A DNA stretch of 64,000 nucleotides, taken from Agelaius tricolor. Taxonomy: Eukaryota > Chordata > Aves > Passeriformes > Icteridae. Shown one piece after another: positions 9,901 through 24,900 of this stretch. Position numbers and translations under genes: made by a program. The DNA lies in the NCBI GenBank assembly GCA_023055355.1, contig JALJCS010000028.1, positions 3,720,418 to 3,784,417 on the forward strand, read 5' to 3'. A model generated the notes under the pieces. The model saw only the letters and a list, made by a program, of their open reading frames with translations, made no database searches and was not told the origin of the DNA. Within the stretch, counting starts at the first letter, position 1, and each line of letters opens with the position of its first letter.

Positions 9901-12900
9901 CTGAGCACCCCCAGCTCTCCCAGCCTGGCTCCAGAGCAGAGGAGCTCCAGCCCTTGGAGCACCTCCGTGGGCTCCTCTGGACTTGCTCCAGTGGCTCCAC
10001 ATCCTTCCTGTGTTTAAGACTCCAGAACTGGACACAGCATTGCAGGGGGGACCCTGCCAAGCTCTGTGGTTCCCAGTGACCCCCTGGGACAGAAGTTTCT
10101 AGCCCTGGGAGCCCTTCCCAGGGTCACTCACGGGGCTCGGAGGCGTAGCGGGCGCCCTCGGCCGTCTGGGTCCGGGTGATTTTGATGACGTGATCCACGA
10201 CAAAGAGCTTTTGGATCCTCTCCCACTCACTGGGCCATATCAGAGCTATACTGTGCAAAGGAACAGGCAGGTGCTTTATGACACTGGAAAAGCCAAGCCC
10301 TAAACTCACAGAAAATCCCTCCCTCTTTTGGCTTGTTGGTCTGTCAGTGAAAGAAAAGCTGTAAAATCCATCCAAAATGCAGCGACACGGGAGGGCCTGT
10401 AGAGCCAGATAACAGCAGCCTGTGATTAGTGACACTGCTGTGCTCCTGGTGTGCCGGAGGGAGGGATGGAGGAGGAAAGGAGTGGAAGATTTCCTACTTT
10501 TAGTGCTGCATCACTGCAGAAGCAAGGCTATGGAGCATGAAGTCCAGCCCTGCAGCCAGCACTCCGGGGGGGAAAGGCTCACGGAAAGCAAATTGTAAGG
10601 AAGCAGAATGTTTCTGCATCCTGGCCAAATCTAGAGTGCTTATTGTCAGGAACAAACCAAGCTGAAGGAAGCTCTATTTTCCTGACCCTGCATCCTTGGA
10701 CAGTTTAAGTCTTGCCTTGCAGGAAGGCTGGGGTGGCTCTGAGAAAGCCTTGGTGTTAATTTTGAGGGAAAGGGTTACTCCTCATCTTGCTGTGGCTCAG
10801 CAGGCAGGAGCATTCCTTTGGGAATGTTCTCCCGAGGCTCCTGGCAAAAGGAAAGTGTGTGGAGGGAAGGAACTCACTGTTTGGAGTCTTCTTTGGTCAT
10901 GGAAGCAAAGGTGAACATGAGCCCCCCGTGGGGACAGAGCAGGACACTGTTTGCTATGGAGGACACGGGGCTGCAGCGCGTCGGCCTCCTGCAAAAGGGA
11001 AGAGCTTTGGAAAGGTGGATCAGGTTATCCCACCAAAACCCCCACAATTCTTCAGGAAAACAGGAAGAAATCGCAGGTGAGTATTTACACAAGGCATTCC
11101 AACAAGGAATAGTAACTATGAGTGATGAGGAAATCAGATCTGCGTTCCTCTGCGGTGCAGAATGACTCTGACCAGCAGAGATTTCCATCTCCAGCCCCAG
11201 TGGTGACCTTTGGGATACAGCTCCAGACAGATGAAAAAACTAATCAGGTTACCAGCTTATCTGACCATCTGGTTAACACAAAGCAAACAAGGAAATTCAG
11301 TGTCTTACACTGTATTACAATTGAAACAAGTCCTGCAAAAAACAGCTTCATTGTTTCCATGAGCTCACTGTGCTGCCAGTCAGAAGCAAAACATCTACAG
11401 CCCCCAAAATAAGAGATAAAAAGCACCAAAACCCTCCAGCCAAGTTACCTGACAAATTTCCTCCATTCTTCTACAAAGAACTGCGAAACAATATACAGCT
11501 CATCCGTCTCCTGGGGGAAAAGAGGAGGGAAAAGGATCTTTTTAATGAACCCAACAATGACTGTTGGGTTTTTCGGCAGTGCTCGCTCCCTTCGAGACCT
11601 CGGTGCTGCTTTACCATGACAACTCCATCCAAGTGGGCTGAGAAAGCCAAGCAAAATAATTTGGGATCAGGTACTAAGCACTGCCATTGCTAATCTTGTG
11701 TTTATTGTGAAGTTACTTGAGCTTTTGATCCAATTACTTTTAATTCCCAGTGGGAAAGGGCATTTCCCTGGAGCAGCCAGGACTCCCCAGTGTGGTTCCT
11801 CTTGCTGGGTACTCAGTGTTTGAAGCTGGTGAACCCCTCACTCCCACAGGCATGGGGTGAGAACACCCCAGCACCCCTCAATTGCTTCCAGCATCAAAAT
11901 CCACAAGTTTTTCCTTTTGGTAGCAGCAGGGATACAAAACCACAGCTGTGCACCAAATGAGACAGCGTTTTTGGGATAATCTGTGGGTTTTTGTCCCAAT
12001 CTTCCTTTAAATTGTTTTCTCCTGGACAAAAAACTACCCAGCCCCCAAGGGCTGGGTGACAAAATTACTTCCATGCTCTCCTTTATCCTCACCCCTTTCC
12101 CAAAGACAGAAATAAGGGCTTGTTCCATCTTTCTGTAGGAAAACTCAGAATATATATATTCTGTAGGAATACCCAAAGAATATATATACACACAAACATA
12201 TATATACACACTTTTTAATTTCCCTTCCTCTCCTTATTTCTGCTGGAAAATTCCTCCCCAAACCTCAACTTTGGATTAGGACAACTCCAAAGGCTTGAGG
12301 GGAAGATCCTCAGCTCTCTTCAACGAGGCTCCCTTAGGAAACTAAAAGGGAAAGGAGGATAAAAAGGGAAAGAAGGATCTAATCCTGCTGGTGGAGACCC
12401 TTCTATGTCTGACCCACAGTGATGAGCTCCAGCTTCCTCCAGCTCCAAAAGCAAATCCAATCAGATACAGCCTTAACCACCTACACTGGCAGGACCTGGA
12501 GCTCTGCAGCTCAGCATGAAAGGAAAACTCCTTTTAAACCATTTTGGGTCTCCTTGGTTCTGAGCCATGGATCTGTGTTGCCTCAGTTTTTCTTCCCAGC
12601 TGGAGCAGCGAGGGATGGAGGCAGACACCTGCCAATGCACCTTGGCAGGACTGCAGAGTCAGCCATTCATCAGCACCACGAGACTCCCAGGAGCCAAGGA
12701 CTGGAGCCAACAGCTCATTCTGGGCACCTCAAACCCCCAAAAATTCCTGGAGAGGCTGCTAGGAGAGGGTTTGCACAGCCACCGCTGCTCTTTGGAGGGC
12801 TTCAGCATTTTGGGAAGCTCCCTGAGCTTTTGGAACACAGGATGGTGCTGGAGCACACCTGAATTTTGCCCAAGCAGCAGCAAAAGGTGGTGATGGGGCA

Positions 12901-15900
12901 AAGTTCAGGTGTGTCCCAGCATCCTCCTGCACAGGAAGGCTGATGAGGAGCTGTGGGAAGTGGCTGTGCTGTTCCCTCCTTCCAGGGACGGATACAACCA
13001 TGACAGCAACATTGTCACTGTCATCTCCCTGAGTGAGCCACAGCTCCCTTGGCACAGCAGCCATTCCCCTGGCTCTGCAGGATCCAGCACAGCCAATCCA
13101 GGGAAGTCACACCTCAGCACAACACAGTGAGAGCTCTGCTGGCATGCACAGAGTGAATGGTTATGGAATGGTTTGGGATCTCCTTCCACTCTCCCAGGTG
13201 CTCCAAGCCCGTCCAGCCTGGCCCTGGGCACTTCCAGGCACGGGACAGCCACAGCTGCTCTGGGCAGGAGAGGGATTAAAGCCAACAAAAACCTCTCCCA
13301 AGCTTGGCTGCATGCCCTGATCCCCCTCCTTCCCTACCTGAGGCCAGCTGCCCAGGCAAGGCCTGCATTTATCATGGAACAGGTTCTGCAGAGAAGTCTT
13401 CTGCTCGCTGGCCATCATCTTATGCAGAGCTTCATTTTCCTCCCCTTCACGCTCCAAAATCTGCAGGAAACAGTTAATTACACCCCAGCTGCTACTAAAG
13501 GTGACTTTATTCTCCTCCATGGCACAGGGTTGGGTTAAAAAGGAAAACCAGAAATACAAGCAGTATTTACAGTCAACAAAAGGGGAGTATTTGGCAAATA
13601 CCTTGCACTGGGAACAGCACTCTTTGTTATTTGGGAATTCGGGGGCTTTTGGAAAATATTGCTTGAGTTTCTCCCAGGCTTCCTTGGAAACCACCCTCCG
13701 TTCATTTTCAGAGATGCACAGGTCACCTGCAGGGAGAGAATCAAGGAAAGGCTTTGATCACAACATGCTCAGGGATGTTTTGCAGCCCTTGATTGAAGAG
13801 ATTACAAGGAACAAATGTGGGGAAGAAATCCACACCACGTCAGCAAAAAGCAGGAAAGTCACCTTCAACTCCTTCCTTGGTTCCTTTAGACAGAGAATAA
13901 AAAAAATAATAATAACATGACTTTAATTTATAAAAATGCTTTTTAGATTTCCAAGACCATGGCCTAAGCAGCTGATCAAACACAGGGAGGGATGTGGGGA
14001 GCAGCCAGAGGGCACAGGGCTTCTGTTTTCTGATCCTGGCTATCCACAGCTACATCCTCATGGTGACTCCATTGCTGAGCCCCAGGATAATAACCCTGTG
14101 CTCCATGAAACCAGGTGCCTTCCACGTCCTTGAAAACCCCCAACTCCCACTCTAGAATCTCAACACAGTTTCATGTGCCCTATCCAAGCACCTGAAAATG
14201 TGGAAATGGCAGATTTTGCACCCTAAATCTACTCTGGGCAATAAATGGATGTGTAGATACCAAGCAAGATTTACCAGCTACCCCCCCAGAACACTTATTT
14301 ATCCATCAGGATTATTTATCCTGATATCAGGATTATCTATCCTGATGCTGAGGCAGCTCCAAGAGCCCAAGAAGGATTTCCAGGAGCCATTTGTGCCTGC
14401 AGTCTCAGGGGTGGAAGCAGGAGGCACACTCAGGCGCTGGGACACCGCGTGCACGAGGACGGCACGTGCTGGCCGGATAAACAAGGCTTGGAAAAACGGG
14501 AGAAGGCTCTGGGATCTGACCAGCTGCCCACTCACAGGGCTGCTGATGGCCAAGGGGAAAACACAAGCTCATCTCCCTTGGAGACAGCAGCTGGGAAGTC
14601 TCTGTGCAGGGAGGAACACGGGGAGCAGCAGCCGTTGCGACACCAGGATGCGAAGAGGATTTGGGAATATTCGTGAAGAGGGAAGGAAAACAGCAACTGT
14701 GGTGTCCAAAGGGCACAATCCCTTATTATCTGCTTTTCTATAGCCTGGAGAGCTGCAGAGACAGGAGAGGAACTCCTTCCTCCCCAGCAGCTCTTTAACA
14801 TGACAAGCAGCTCCTCAGGCCCACGACTCCCTCCAGCCGTGCCTGGAATTTGGCCAGCCCTGAAGAGGAAAAAATAGCAATGCTCCCCTCCTGCTTTTCC
14901 TCTAATAAACAAAGGTCAGGCCTCGGTGCAGCACTTGGCCACTTGAGCTTCATCCAACAAGGCCAAATGGCTCCAGAGGCTGGCCCAGGATGCTGCCCAG
15001 AGCCAGCAAGGATGGGCAAAGAAAGGAGCTTGTACAAATAAGTGCCTTGACACCACATGATTAATGAAAACAGATTAATATGGTGAGTGAAAGAGGTGGA
15101 AAAATCAGCTCTGGGTCTGCAGGGCACAAGTGTTTTGCCATCTGGAAGATGAACCCAACCACTGCTGACCCTGCTTCCCACTCCCATCATCCAGGGACGT
15201 GTTTTGGGCACGGACATCAAAGAAGGCTTAACTTGGTATGTGGAAAAAATTCCCTGGGATCAGGCAGCTACTGGAGAGCGAGGAATTGCAGCAGGGATGC
15301 AAAGGGAGCTGTGAAGGGAACGCCCGGGTGGCATTCCTGGAGGCCAGCCAGCCCTCCCAGATCCAGAACAGCCTTTTCCAAAGCCTGCCATGGAGGCAGG
15401 AACCTCCTCCACCACAAAATTAAGGCCGTAGGAACAAGACTACAGATTTGCTGATCCACTGCAGAGGGAGTTTTTCAAGGTGGAAAGCTTGTTTTCCATG
15501 AGTAATCAGAGGTTAACTCAAGACAACAAAACCTGCCCTGCCAGCAGCCCCCTTATTTAGTATTATTTATTCTGCTATGACCCCGAGTCACAGATCAACC
15601 AGCAATTTAACACCATACATTTTCCAAAGGCCTATTGGCCTATTTTTTTATCGTGTCTGGCTCCCTAAATGTTCCATCCCCACGCTCCATGCTTTTATTG
15701 AACAGCAGCAGCCCCGAGGCAAAGGGAAATGCAGCGTTCAAGGCACTGAGTAACAGCTAAAATCGTGACAAAGTGCTTAAACACTCTGCTTGAAAATGAG
15801 ATTTCTCAAGCCTTACTCCAGGTTCTTGACTACCCCTGATGACAGGAGATGTGTGGCTAATTTATGCCATTTTTTCTTCTGTTTGAGGTAAGATGAGCTT

Positions 15901-18900
15901 CCCCACAAACTGATACCTGCAAACAGGAGCTTAAGTGAAACTGGGTTTTATGGCTGGGAACACAAGCTTTATAAAGTGAGATTAAAACAACAGGGTAGCC
16001 AAGGATGCAGCTAATGAGGCATCACTTTCAAAACAACTGATAGGAGGTCAAAACCTTCTGTAAACAAACACCAAAGCACAGCAGGTTGGGAAATCGATAT
16101 CCAGGAGTGGTCCTGGCCCAGGTGCTGGGTGAGTGCTCCTGTTTTAATGCAAACCAGGATGTTAAACAGGTACTCTCAGCTCCCACCTGCACTGATTTAC
16201 ATCACCTCTTCCTCTCTTACTGCTTTCAGAGCTTCCAAACGGCTGCAGAGCTTTGGTGCTGCCCATGCAAGGATGGGAAGCTCAGCATCTGACAGCTCTG
16301 CTTGGCTGAGTCCTTACAGAGTCTGCCTACAAGGAAAACTTTGGAGGCAAGAAACACCAGGAAAATGAGAATTAAGCACACTTGGGCAGTGACTCCTCGA
16401 GCTGGCCACAGTTGGAGCAAAGGCTGCAAGGTTAATGTGGGCAGCAGTGGGCAACAACGGAGATATTCAGCTCCATCCCCCGGAGAGACTCACCATGTGG
16501 GCAAACGATGTCTTCATTAAAATTTAACTCCTCTTCCTCCTCCCTCTTCTCTTCATTTGATTCATCTAATTAAAAAAAAAAATAATAATACAAGAGGATT
16601 GCACAGAGTTCCTCTCCCAAGGAAAAAATTCTTACAGGGAAAGGAGCACGGTCGCCTTTCAAATTACAGCAAACCCCCTCACCCAAGGGAAAATTTGGAA
16701 GGAAATTTGTTATTCTCCGATGTCTTGGCCTGTGGGCAGGCGGGATTACAGCCCCCAGGTCACGTAGGAGGCCTTTGAAGTGCATGGAGCACAAGCCAGG
16801 CCTTTGTGAGATTACAAAGGATGCATTTGTTAGGGCTGGAACACCGCAGGGGTTCCCTGCTCCCAGACATCTCCGAGTTTAACCTAAACACAAGCCTAGG
16901 TAAGGGCAAAGGGAGCAGAATTCCTGGCAAAATTCCTGATCTAAACCAGATGCTGCCTGACAAACTGAGGGGGAGCCTGCCAGGGGGCTGACAAGCCCTA
17001 CATCAATCTGTAAATTAGTTCAAGTCAAGCGTTGGCCACTGAAGGGAGCATCATCAAGACAATGACGTGTCAGCAAGAGCCTCTAACGAGCTGCCTAACG
17101 AGCAACCTGGCTTGTAACTAATTCAAATGCACTACTGGGAGTTGCAACCTGTTGTGAATCGAAGCCACCCCGAGGAAGGATGAGTGGAAACCCAGAAATA
17201 CCCTTTTCTCCATGAGTACTCCTTATCAGGGGGGCTGAGGTGCCCTCCAGCCCAAGATCAATGCCCTGAGCCATCATTCCCGCTTCCATTCCAACAAGCT
17301 TCTTAACCAGTTCAAAGGAGCTCAAGAAAATACGATTTTCAACCATTTAAAGAGCAGAAGGCAAATAAAACCTCCATCTATTCTCATGATATGGGCACAG
17401 AATGGAGTGCACTTCATGATTTTTGATCCCAGGCTGTGTTTTCCCGGTGCTGCTGCATCAGCTGTGCTGTTTTATCCCTCAACCTTCACAATAAACATCA
17501 TCATCATCCCTTCCCCACGGTAATTTTCACGTTTCTTCCTTCCCTGTGCTCTCTCATTCAGAGAAAAGTGGATAAAAAGATCATGTGTCTGGGGTGGTAA
17601 TTTCACACGGCTTTGTAAAACCACTTATCACCTCATCTCCCTCTCCAGCATGAAGATCACCCCGCAGTTTTCAAGATTAGCAAAGAAAAAGCTCCTTAAA
17701 TGAAGGCCTTTTTTATTTATTATCCTTTCCTCCCTACTCATACAAGGGGAACAAAACAGCTACAGAAACCTCTGAGGTGTTTTTTGTTAGGAGGGATAAG
17801 GCAGAGCTGGTAGCTCTCTACAGCAGCAGAAATTAGGAGGAAATCGGGAGTAAATACCTTTGTTTTGTGCATTTCCATTCATTTTTCCATTACTGTGCTC
17901 TGCATCTTCGTCCTGCTCATTTAATTGCTCCAGAGCCAGCTGACGCCAGCTCCTCAAGGAGGCTTTTCCAACCCAAAACCCGTCGGTCCTGCAGGGAGAC
18001 AACCAAAGGTGTGGTACCCCAAAACCACAGCTCCCTTCTTCAGAGCCCAAACGGGGAAATTTTTAGGAAAAAGCTGTTTAAGCACTTCTAAAAAGCATCT
18101 TTGGGACTTCCATACCCCTTGACTGTCATCTTCAGCAGGTTGGTGACTGTTTTGTAGTCCTCGTTCAGCTGGTTCTTCAGCCTCAGGATTCGACACCTTT
18201 CCACCACACAGTCCTTGCAAAGTGCTTTGACTGGGTGGGAGGGAAAAGAAAAACAGGTTTTTACATTATTAATTGCGTGGTTTATTGCACAGGTCGTTTC
18301 CTGCTGGTTTGAAGGCCCTCAGATAGGTGTGTACCAACTATCCTGCCTCAGGATGGGCGATTTCATGTGTAAATGAGGAAATCCTGGGGGCTACAGCCCC
18401 ATCAGGCCACGTTTGAAGCTTAAAGAAGCATAAAATACTTCAAATGAGCTGTGATCTGTTCCACTGCTTCACAGATCTGCTCTCACAGCTCCTGCAGTCG
18501 CAGGGAGCCAGGGCAGCCCAGCACCCAGCCACAGGAGGCAGGAAATGCCAGGAGAACAAGGAAAACAAACACCTGCATTGTGGCACTTTGACAGTGCAAC
18601 CCAGAAAATTCACCCTCCTGCAAGGCTGCCCTGGACCAAGGGAGTGGAAATCCAGTGGCAATCCTCTAGCTGGGTGTGTGCTTAGATCTGCATCCTGGAG
18701 CAAGAGGAGCAGGGAAGCAGTGTGTCCATCCATCCTTTCATCCATCCCTCCCTCCCTGCCAGCCATACTCAACCCACAACCCTTCAGGCAATCTTCCACT
18801 TGACTAATAAACCTTGCCCTGTTTTTCCCCACAAAGGCTGCCTGCGTCACAAGCAGTTTCTTCCCTACAAGCTCCCAGTAGGAGCTGAGCTAATTTGGTC

Positions 18901-21900
18901 TCAGTGGGAGTTACTGAGCAACTTCCTAAAAGGAATGAAACCTGGGGCTTGATGAGGGGATGCCCAAAGCCTGGAGGGGCTGGGCTGACCCTGAAAAGCA
19001 GAATGGGTGGTAGATGCAGGAGCAGGCTAACAGGTAAGTGCTTCCTTGGATGAGGTGACAGACAGGAAGGGATATTTTTGGCCTAATATTTCGTAAAACC
19101 CAGCCCACACAGGAGCTGTGGGTGCTCAGAAAATAATTGTCAAGAGTTTGGAGTGTTGCATGTGCAAGTTTTATTTTCTAGAATCGCCTTCAAACCTTCC
19201 AAGTATTATGTTTCCTAAGCCAAGTGCCCCATTCCTCCACAGCAATTCCTCCAGGAACAGCCCTTCCCAAAGCAGACCCTGTGATTGCCCTAAGTGGGTT
19301 TGGGAAACGCTAACAGAATTAAGTGGCATTAAAAAAATCCCCTGGAAATAAGGCAGCACTAAAGCCATGCACTGAAATAAAGTTAGGATGATGAAGGATG
19401 GCTCAAAACAGGGCTGGGACCAGAACAAGGCTCCAAACCACGAGGCAGGAGGTGACTGGGAGAGGACGTTACCGTTGAGCCGGGGCCCTCCTCCGTATCG
19501 GCGGTAGAAGAAATCGGCGACGTATTCTGATATCCTCTTCATCAGGGATATTTTATCAGGATGGAGTTTGCCATGGGAGCACAGGCAGGCTGTGTTATCA
19601 ATAGGTTTGGGAGGAGTGGACTCATCCAGCCACTTCTGCAGCCATTCCAGAGAGATGAAGTCGTAAGGGGAACCTGGGAGGGGAGAAACCACAAAGAGAA
19701 ACAAGACCATACACGTCAGCTCCAACACCAGGTGGTATTTTATAATTACTCTTAAAAATTAACAGGCAATCACTCGATTAAATCTCTGAGGTACAAGTTT
19801 TCAAAGGTCTGATCCAGCTACTCCCACCCCATTCTGATCTCAGTGTCACAGATTTGGAAGACAGGAGCTTCGTGAGATTAAGATGTGCAGATCATTTTGG
19901 ATTCAGCAATCAATATGCAACAGCTCCAAGGAGGAATGGGAGTGCTTTCAAACCTTTTGGGGATTACTGGAGAGCAGTCGAGGAAAGGGGAAGGTTTTCC
20001 TATCATCCATCAAGGGACTGATATAATATTTAAATCATGATCATACATTACAGGCTTTTTCTACAACAGAGACAGTTCACTGGGGTAATTTGAAAATTAA
20101 AGGCAACAACAGCAGAGATGAAATCAGTGTTCCCCCTGTCCTTTCAGCACACAAATTTTCAGTGTCTCTTACAATTTTAGGTGAGAAAATTCTAAAATTT
20201 ACAGTGCAAATGGAAACTTGCTCAGGTTTTTTGCTGAAGCAGTGCAGCAGGTTTGCCCTTGTTTGCTGAAAAAGAAATACAAAGCTGAGGTTCAAAAGCA
20301 GGTCAGTGCTTGTATGAGCAGGTTGGGGTGAAACCCCTGTATCTCAATACTGAGGCACAGTATCACCTCAACCCTTCAGTGGATGACTGGGAATTTAGGA
20401 AGAAATTAGGAAGAATTCAAACCCATTCTGTGCTGCCACGAGGGCAGCTCTGAAACCGTGGGGAAATGCACCCGTTTGGTGACATCTATAACTGAGCAAA
20501 AATCCTTCACGTTTCCTAGGAGGGAGCAAGAGAGAAGCAAGAGGAAAATACAGCAGACAGGAAAACACTGTGTGTCTCCAGCTTGCACTGGAGCTCTGTG
20601 AAGCCTCTTTTCCTCCACAGCCTCAATCCACGGTGTTTTCATCTTACGCAATGCCCGCCACAGCCGTGACCTCCAGAGAATTGCATCGCTGTCAGAACCG
20701 GTTTGCTAGTTTGGGATGAAACTGCCTCCCCCAGAAAGGAGGGTTTTCTGGGGCAGGCTCCACAAAGCTGGCAGAAAACGTGTCTGCACAGCTGCAGAGA
20801 CAGCCCCGAGCTCCACAGAGATAGGACCCGGAGCAGTGCTGGAATGACGCTGCCTCCAGCTGTGCTGGAAGTGCTGTGCCCATGATGTGCCAGCAGCAGG
20901 CAGAGGGTGCCTCAGGGCAAAGTTTCAGGTCCTGTCATCTCTAAATTGGGGCAGAAGAGCTTCACCTGCACTTGTAAAAATCCTATTTTTTTGAGATTTA
21001 TTCCTCTGTCACATCAGAACTGCCGAGAGCAAACTCTTCTGTTCCTGCTGAGGAAAACCACACTGGAACTGTGCTGCTGCTCCTTTTCACGGGTGACTCA
21101 GGGCAGGTTCATCCCTCCAGCACAACTCTGATCTCACAGTGACATCTGAGTGCTGCTCAGGCTCACGGGGAGCTGTGACACCTTCCTGACACCTGCATTC
21201 CCAAACTGGAGAGGCAGATGTTTACAGGAACAGGAGTTGCTGTTGGGCTACTCCAATCTCATGGTGGACTCTGAGCATCCAATAATAAAAGTTGAACAGT
21301 GAACTCTCTTACAGGCCACACAATTAAACCCACTTTTAAGTCTTCAATAGTAATTATTCTGCAGTTTTTAGGAGAGGTACATAGTGAAGACAAATTCTCA
21401 GGGCTGGATGAATAGAACAAGTTTTGTGAGAGATGGGTGAGAAAAACAAGGTGGGAAATAAAACTCAATGTGCTGAGGCAACAAGACACGAGGAGAAAAT
21501 GCTTAACCCTAGTCTCCCTACAAAACTGAGACATAGAGCAGTGAAGCACTGGCAGGGATGGATCCAGTAATTTTCTGCTGGAGGTCAGGCATTCTCTTAG
21601 CCTGTTACCTGCTGATGAATCGGGCTCACCAGCTCCCAAACCTGCTGTGAGCTGGCAATTTGGGAGCAGGCAGTTATTCCGCCTCGATGATCCTAACGAG
21701 CTGAGCTGCTCACCAGGCAGAAGAAAAGAGTCACAAAGCATGAGGCTGACGGATGGGGAAGGAGCAGGAGGGAATTAGCAATGCCAGAGGCCATGAGAAT
21801 GAGCAAAGAAAGGAGAAAAATAGGTTAAGGCAGGAAAAGAAGCAAAGGGAAAACAAATGTAAGCATGCATGAAGCTCTCCCCTTGCAGAGGGCTGCGGGA

Positions 21901-24900
21901 ATGCCTTCCAGCAAGGCCACAGGAGCTGGGAGTTAGTCACAAATCATTCCTAAGCTTAACAGCTCTACTACAGCAATACTCCACAATGTCTTACAGACCA
22001 GCTTCGGCGGGTAACCTTTGGTAGAGCTCCTTCACCTCCTCGTGCTTGATCTTGCCTCTGGCCACGCTCTGTTTGCGCATCTCGGCCATTTCGTTGCACC
22101 ACTCCTCAAACTTGCAGTTATCCCGCTCTACCAGCTCCTGCAGAAAAGCTGGGAAAGAGAAAAAAAACACAACAAACCAGGAATTGAAGGGAAAATGCCA
22201 GCTATGTTAATTACCATGGGTTATCTGGGGACAACAAACCTAAAAATTCCCTCCCGCAGCCTTGCTGGGCGAGGCCTTTCCCCAGGCCAAGCACGTGGAC
22301 CCTGCTCTCTCTGATACTGACTGGTGCAAAGGATTAAATGCAAAGTTTTGCACCCAAGAAAATAATTTACTTGGGGTTGGTTGCAATGTTAAGTGCAGCT
22401 CCCTCTGGCCTTCCTCATCATTCCCAGGGGGAAACAAAAGCTTTTCACCCTCTGTGTACACTCAAAGCCTGTCACGACCTGCAATCCAGCAAACTGCAAT
22501 CCCAAGGGCAAAGAGCCCTCAGGAGATGGGAGATTAGCCAGGGCAGATCAACAGAAAGGTGAAGGAAATGGGGATTTTTGCTGCCACTGATGGAAAAACC
22601 CCAAACAAACCAAACCTCAGCAGGGAAAAAAGCAGATAAACCACTTCCCTCAGAGGGCTGGTGCGAGGGAGCAGTGAGGGAAGCTCTGCTTATCTGAGGC
22701 CTTTTCCTATTTAGAATTATTCTGAAGAGCTAAAATAGCTGCAAAAAGGTTAATTCTTGACCAAAATATCCACCTTGGGAGAATATCCAATATTACAGAA
22801 TAACCAGCCTGACCTCCTTGAGATCAGAGCCAAGTTACGTCTCTCCACTGTCCTGGAAAAGCCGCTTTTTAACAGCATCAAAGCAAAATGCCTCAAATTT
22901 ACAGTTCCATGAAACCTCCCCACAACCACAGAGCTCGACTGCTGCCCTTCACTCCCTGTTCCCTGGCAGGATTCCACGGGAAACAAAGGCAACCGCGGGG
23001 CTGTGCAGGAATTTGGAGTTGGGTGGGGAGGTTTTTGTTGAGTTATTGTTTTGGGCAGAGGGGTAGGAGGAAAGGGAGAGCAAGAAAGCTCAGGAAACAG
23101 GCTGAAAATACAGATCCAAGCAGGAATTAGTGCTAATTCCTGAAGTTTTATGTCTTGGAGGGTGTGTTTAAAACAGGGGGGGCTTGGGAAAGATTTGGGG
23201 TGTTATTAGAGGGGAATAAGGTGTATGATTTACCCCCTCTGCAGAGATCCAAAGGGACCTGCCACCTCTGCTGTCCCCACTCCACAGAAAATGAGGGAAG
23301 GGGGAACACACCTCAACACCAGGGGCCTAATTAGTATTTCTAATCAAGGAGCAGCCTAACAGGAAACATGAAACCCACAGGGCAAAGCCCACAGGGAGTT
23401 CTGGCACCCCCATAATTCTACAGCACAACACGAAGGCATTTGGCCCAAATTACCACTGGGGGCTCAGAGCCTCTTTATTTTCATGTCATTTATTCCTGAT
23501 GTGGCAAAGCTGAAGCAGTCACAGAGAGAACCTGACATCTTGTCAGGATTATTCACCTCCTCATGCCTTGCTGATGACATTTAACCACACTGCTCTCCTG
23601 CACCTTTGGGATCCAAGCAGGATGGTGAATCCCAGAGGGATGAGCTCCTCCTGTCCCCTTCCCAGCTTGATCAGCTGGGTAACAAAGCAATGTCTGAGTG
23701 GGCACATGGGAGGGATTGGCAGTTTAATGTTAATTAAGCGCTGGGAAAACTCAGGGGTTTCACTGGTCAAGACACCAAGGTGCCAGACAGCACCTTTGGG
23801 GCTCATGGCAAACAGTCAAAAATCATGATATCCTGGAGTGGCTTGGGAGGGACCTTGAAGATCATTTTTTTTTCACCCAGGGACACCTTCCACTATCCCC
23901 AGTTGCTTCAAGCCCCATCCAGCCTGGCCTTGGACACTTCCAGGGATCCAGGGGCAGCCAGAACTTCTCTGGGCACCCTGTGCCAGGGCCTGCCCACCCT
24001 CACAGGGAGGAATTCCTTCCCAATATCCCATCTGACCCTGCCCTCTGGCAGTGGGAAGCCATCTCTTGTCCTGGCACTCCATCTCTTGTCCCAATTCCCT
24101 CTCCAGCAATCCCTTTAGGCACTGTAAGGGCCTCTAAGATCTCCCTGGGGCCTTCTCCAGTTCTCCCAGCCTGGAACCACAGCAGAGAGGCTCCAGGAAC
24201 TTCCTAGCCCTAAATGGGTCTTCAAGCAAAATTCTGCCTCCTGGCCCACCTGGAGCACTGCAGGGACTCACCTGGCACCTGGACAGTGAGGGATGGCTGA
24301 GCAGAACCCCAGGGACTCACCTGCACAGTGAGGGATGGACAAGCAGGATCCCTGGGGACTCACCTGGCACCTGGACCGTGAAGGATGGACAAGCAGGACC
24401 CCAGGACTCACCTGGCACCTGCACAGTGAGGGATGGACAAGCAGGACCTCAGGGCCTCACCCTGATCAGGATCCCAGGGACTCACCTGGCACCTGCACAG
24501 TGAGGGATGGAAGAGCAGCACCCCAGGGACTCACCTGGACTGTGAGGGATGGAAGAGCAGGACCCCAGGATTCACTTGGCACCTGGACTGTGGGGGATGG
24601 ACAAACAAGACCCCAGGGACTCACCTGGACAGTGAGGGATGGCTGAGCAGCACCCCAGGATCACCTGGACAGTGAGGGATGGAAGAGCAGCTCCCCAGGA
24701 CTCACCTGGCACCTGCACAGTGAGGGATGGCTGAGCATCACCCCAGGATCACCTGGACTGTGAAGGATGGAAGAGGAGGACCCCAGGACTCACCTGGACT
24801 GTGAGGGATGGAAGAGGAGGACCCCAGGACTCACCTGGCACCTGCACAGTGAGGCATGGAAGAGCAGCACCCCAGGACTCACCTGGACTGTGAAGGATGG

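Noticed and set aside
9560..10075. Frames inside CR1 fragments as genes
   Set aside because: They are fragments of the non-coding 3' end of CR1 LINEs in antisense orientation.
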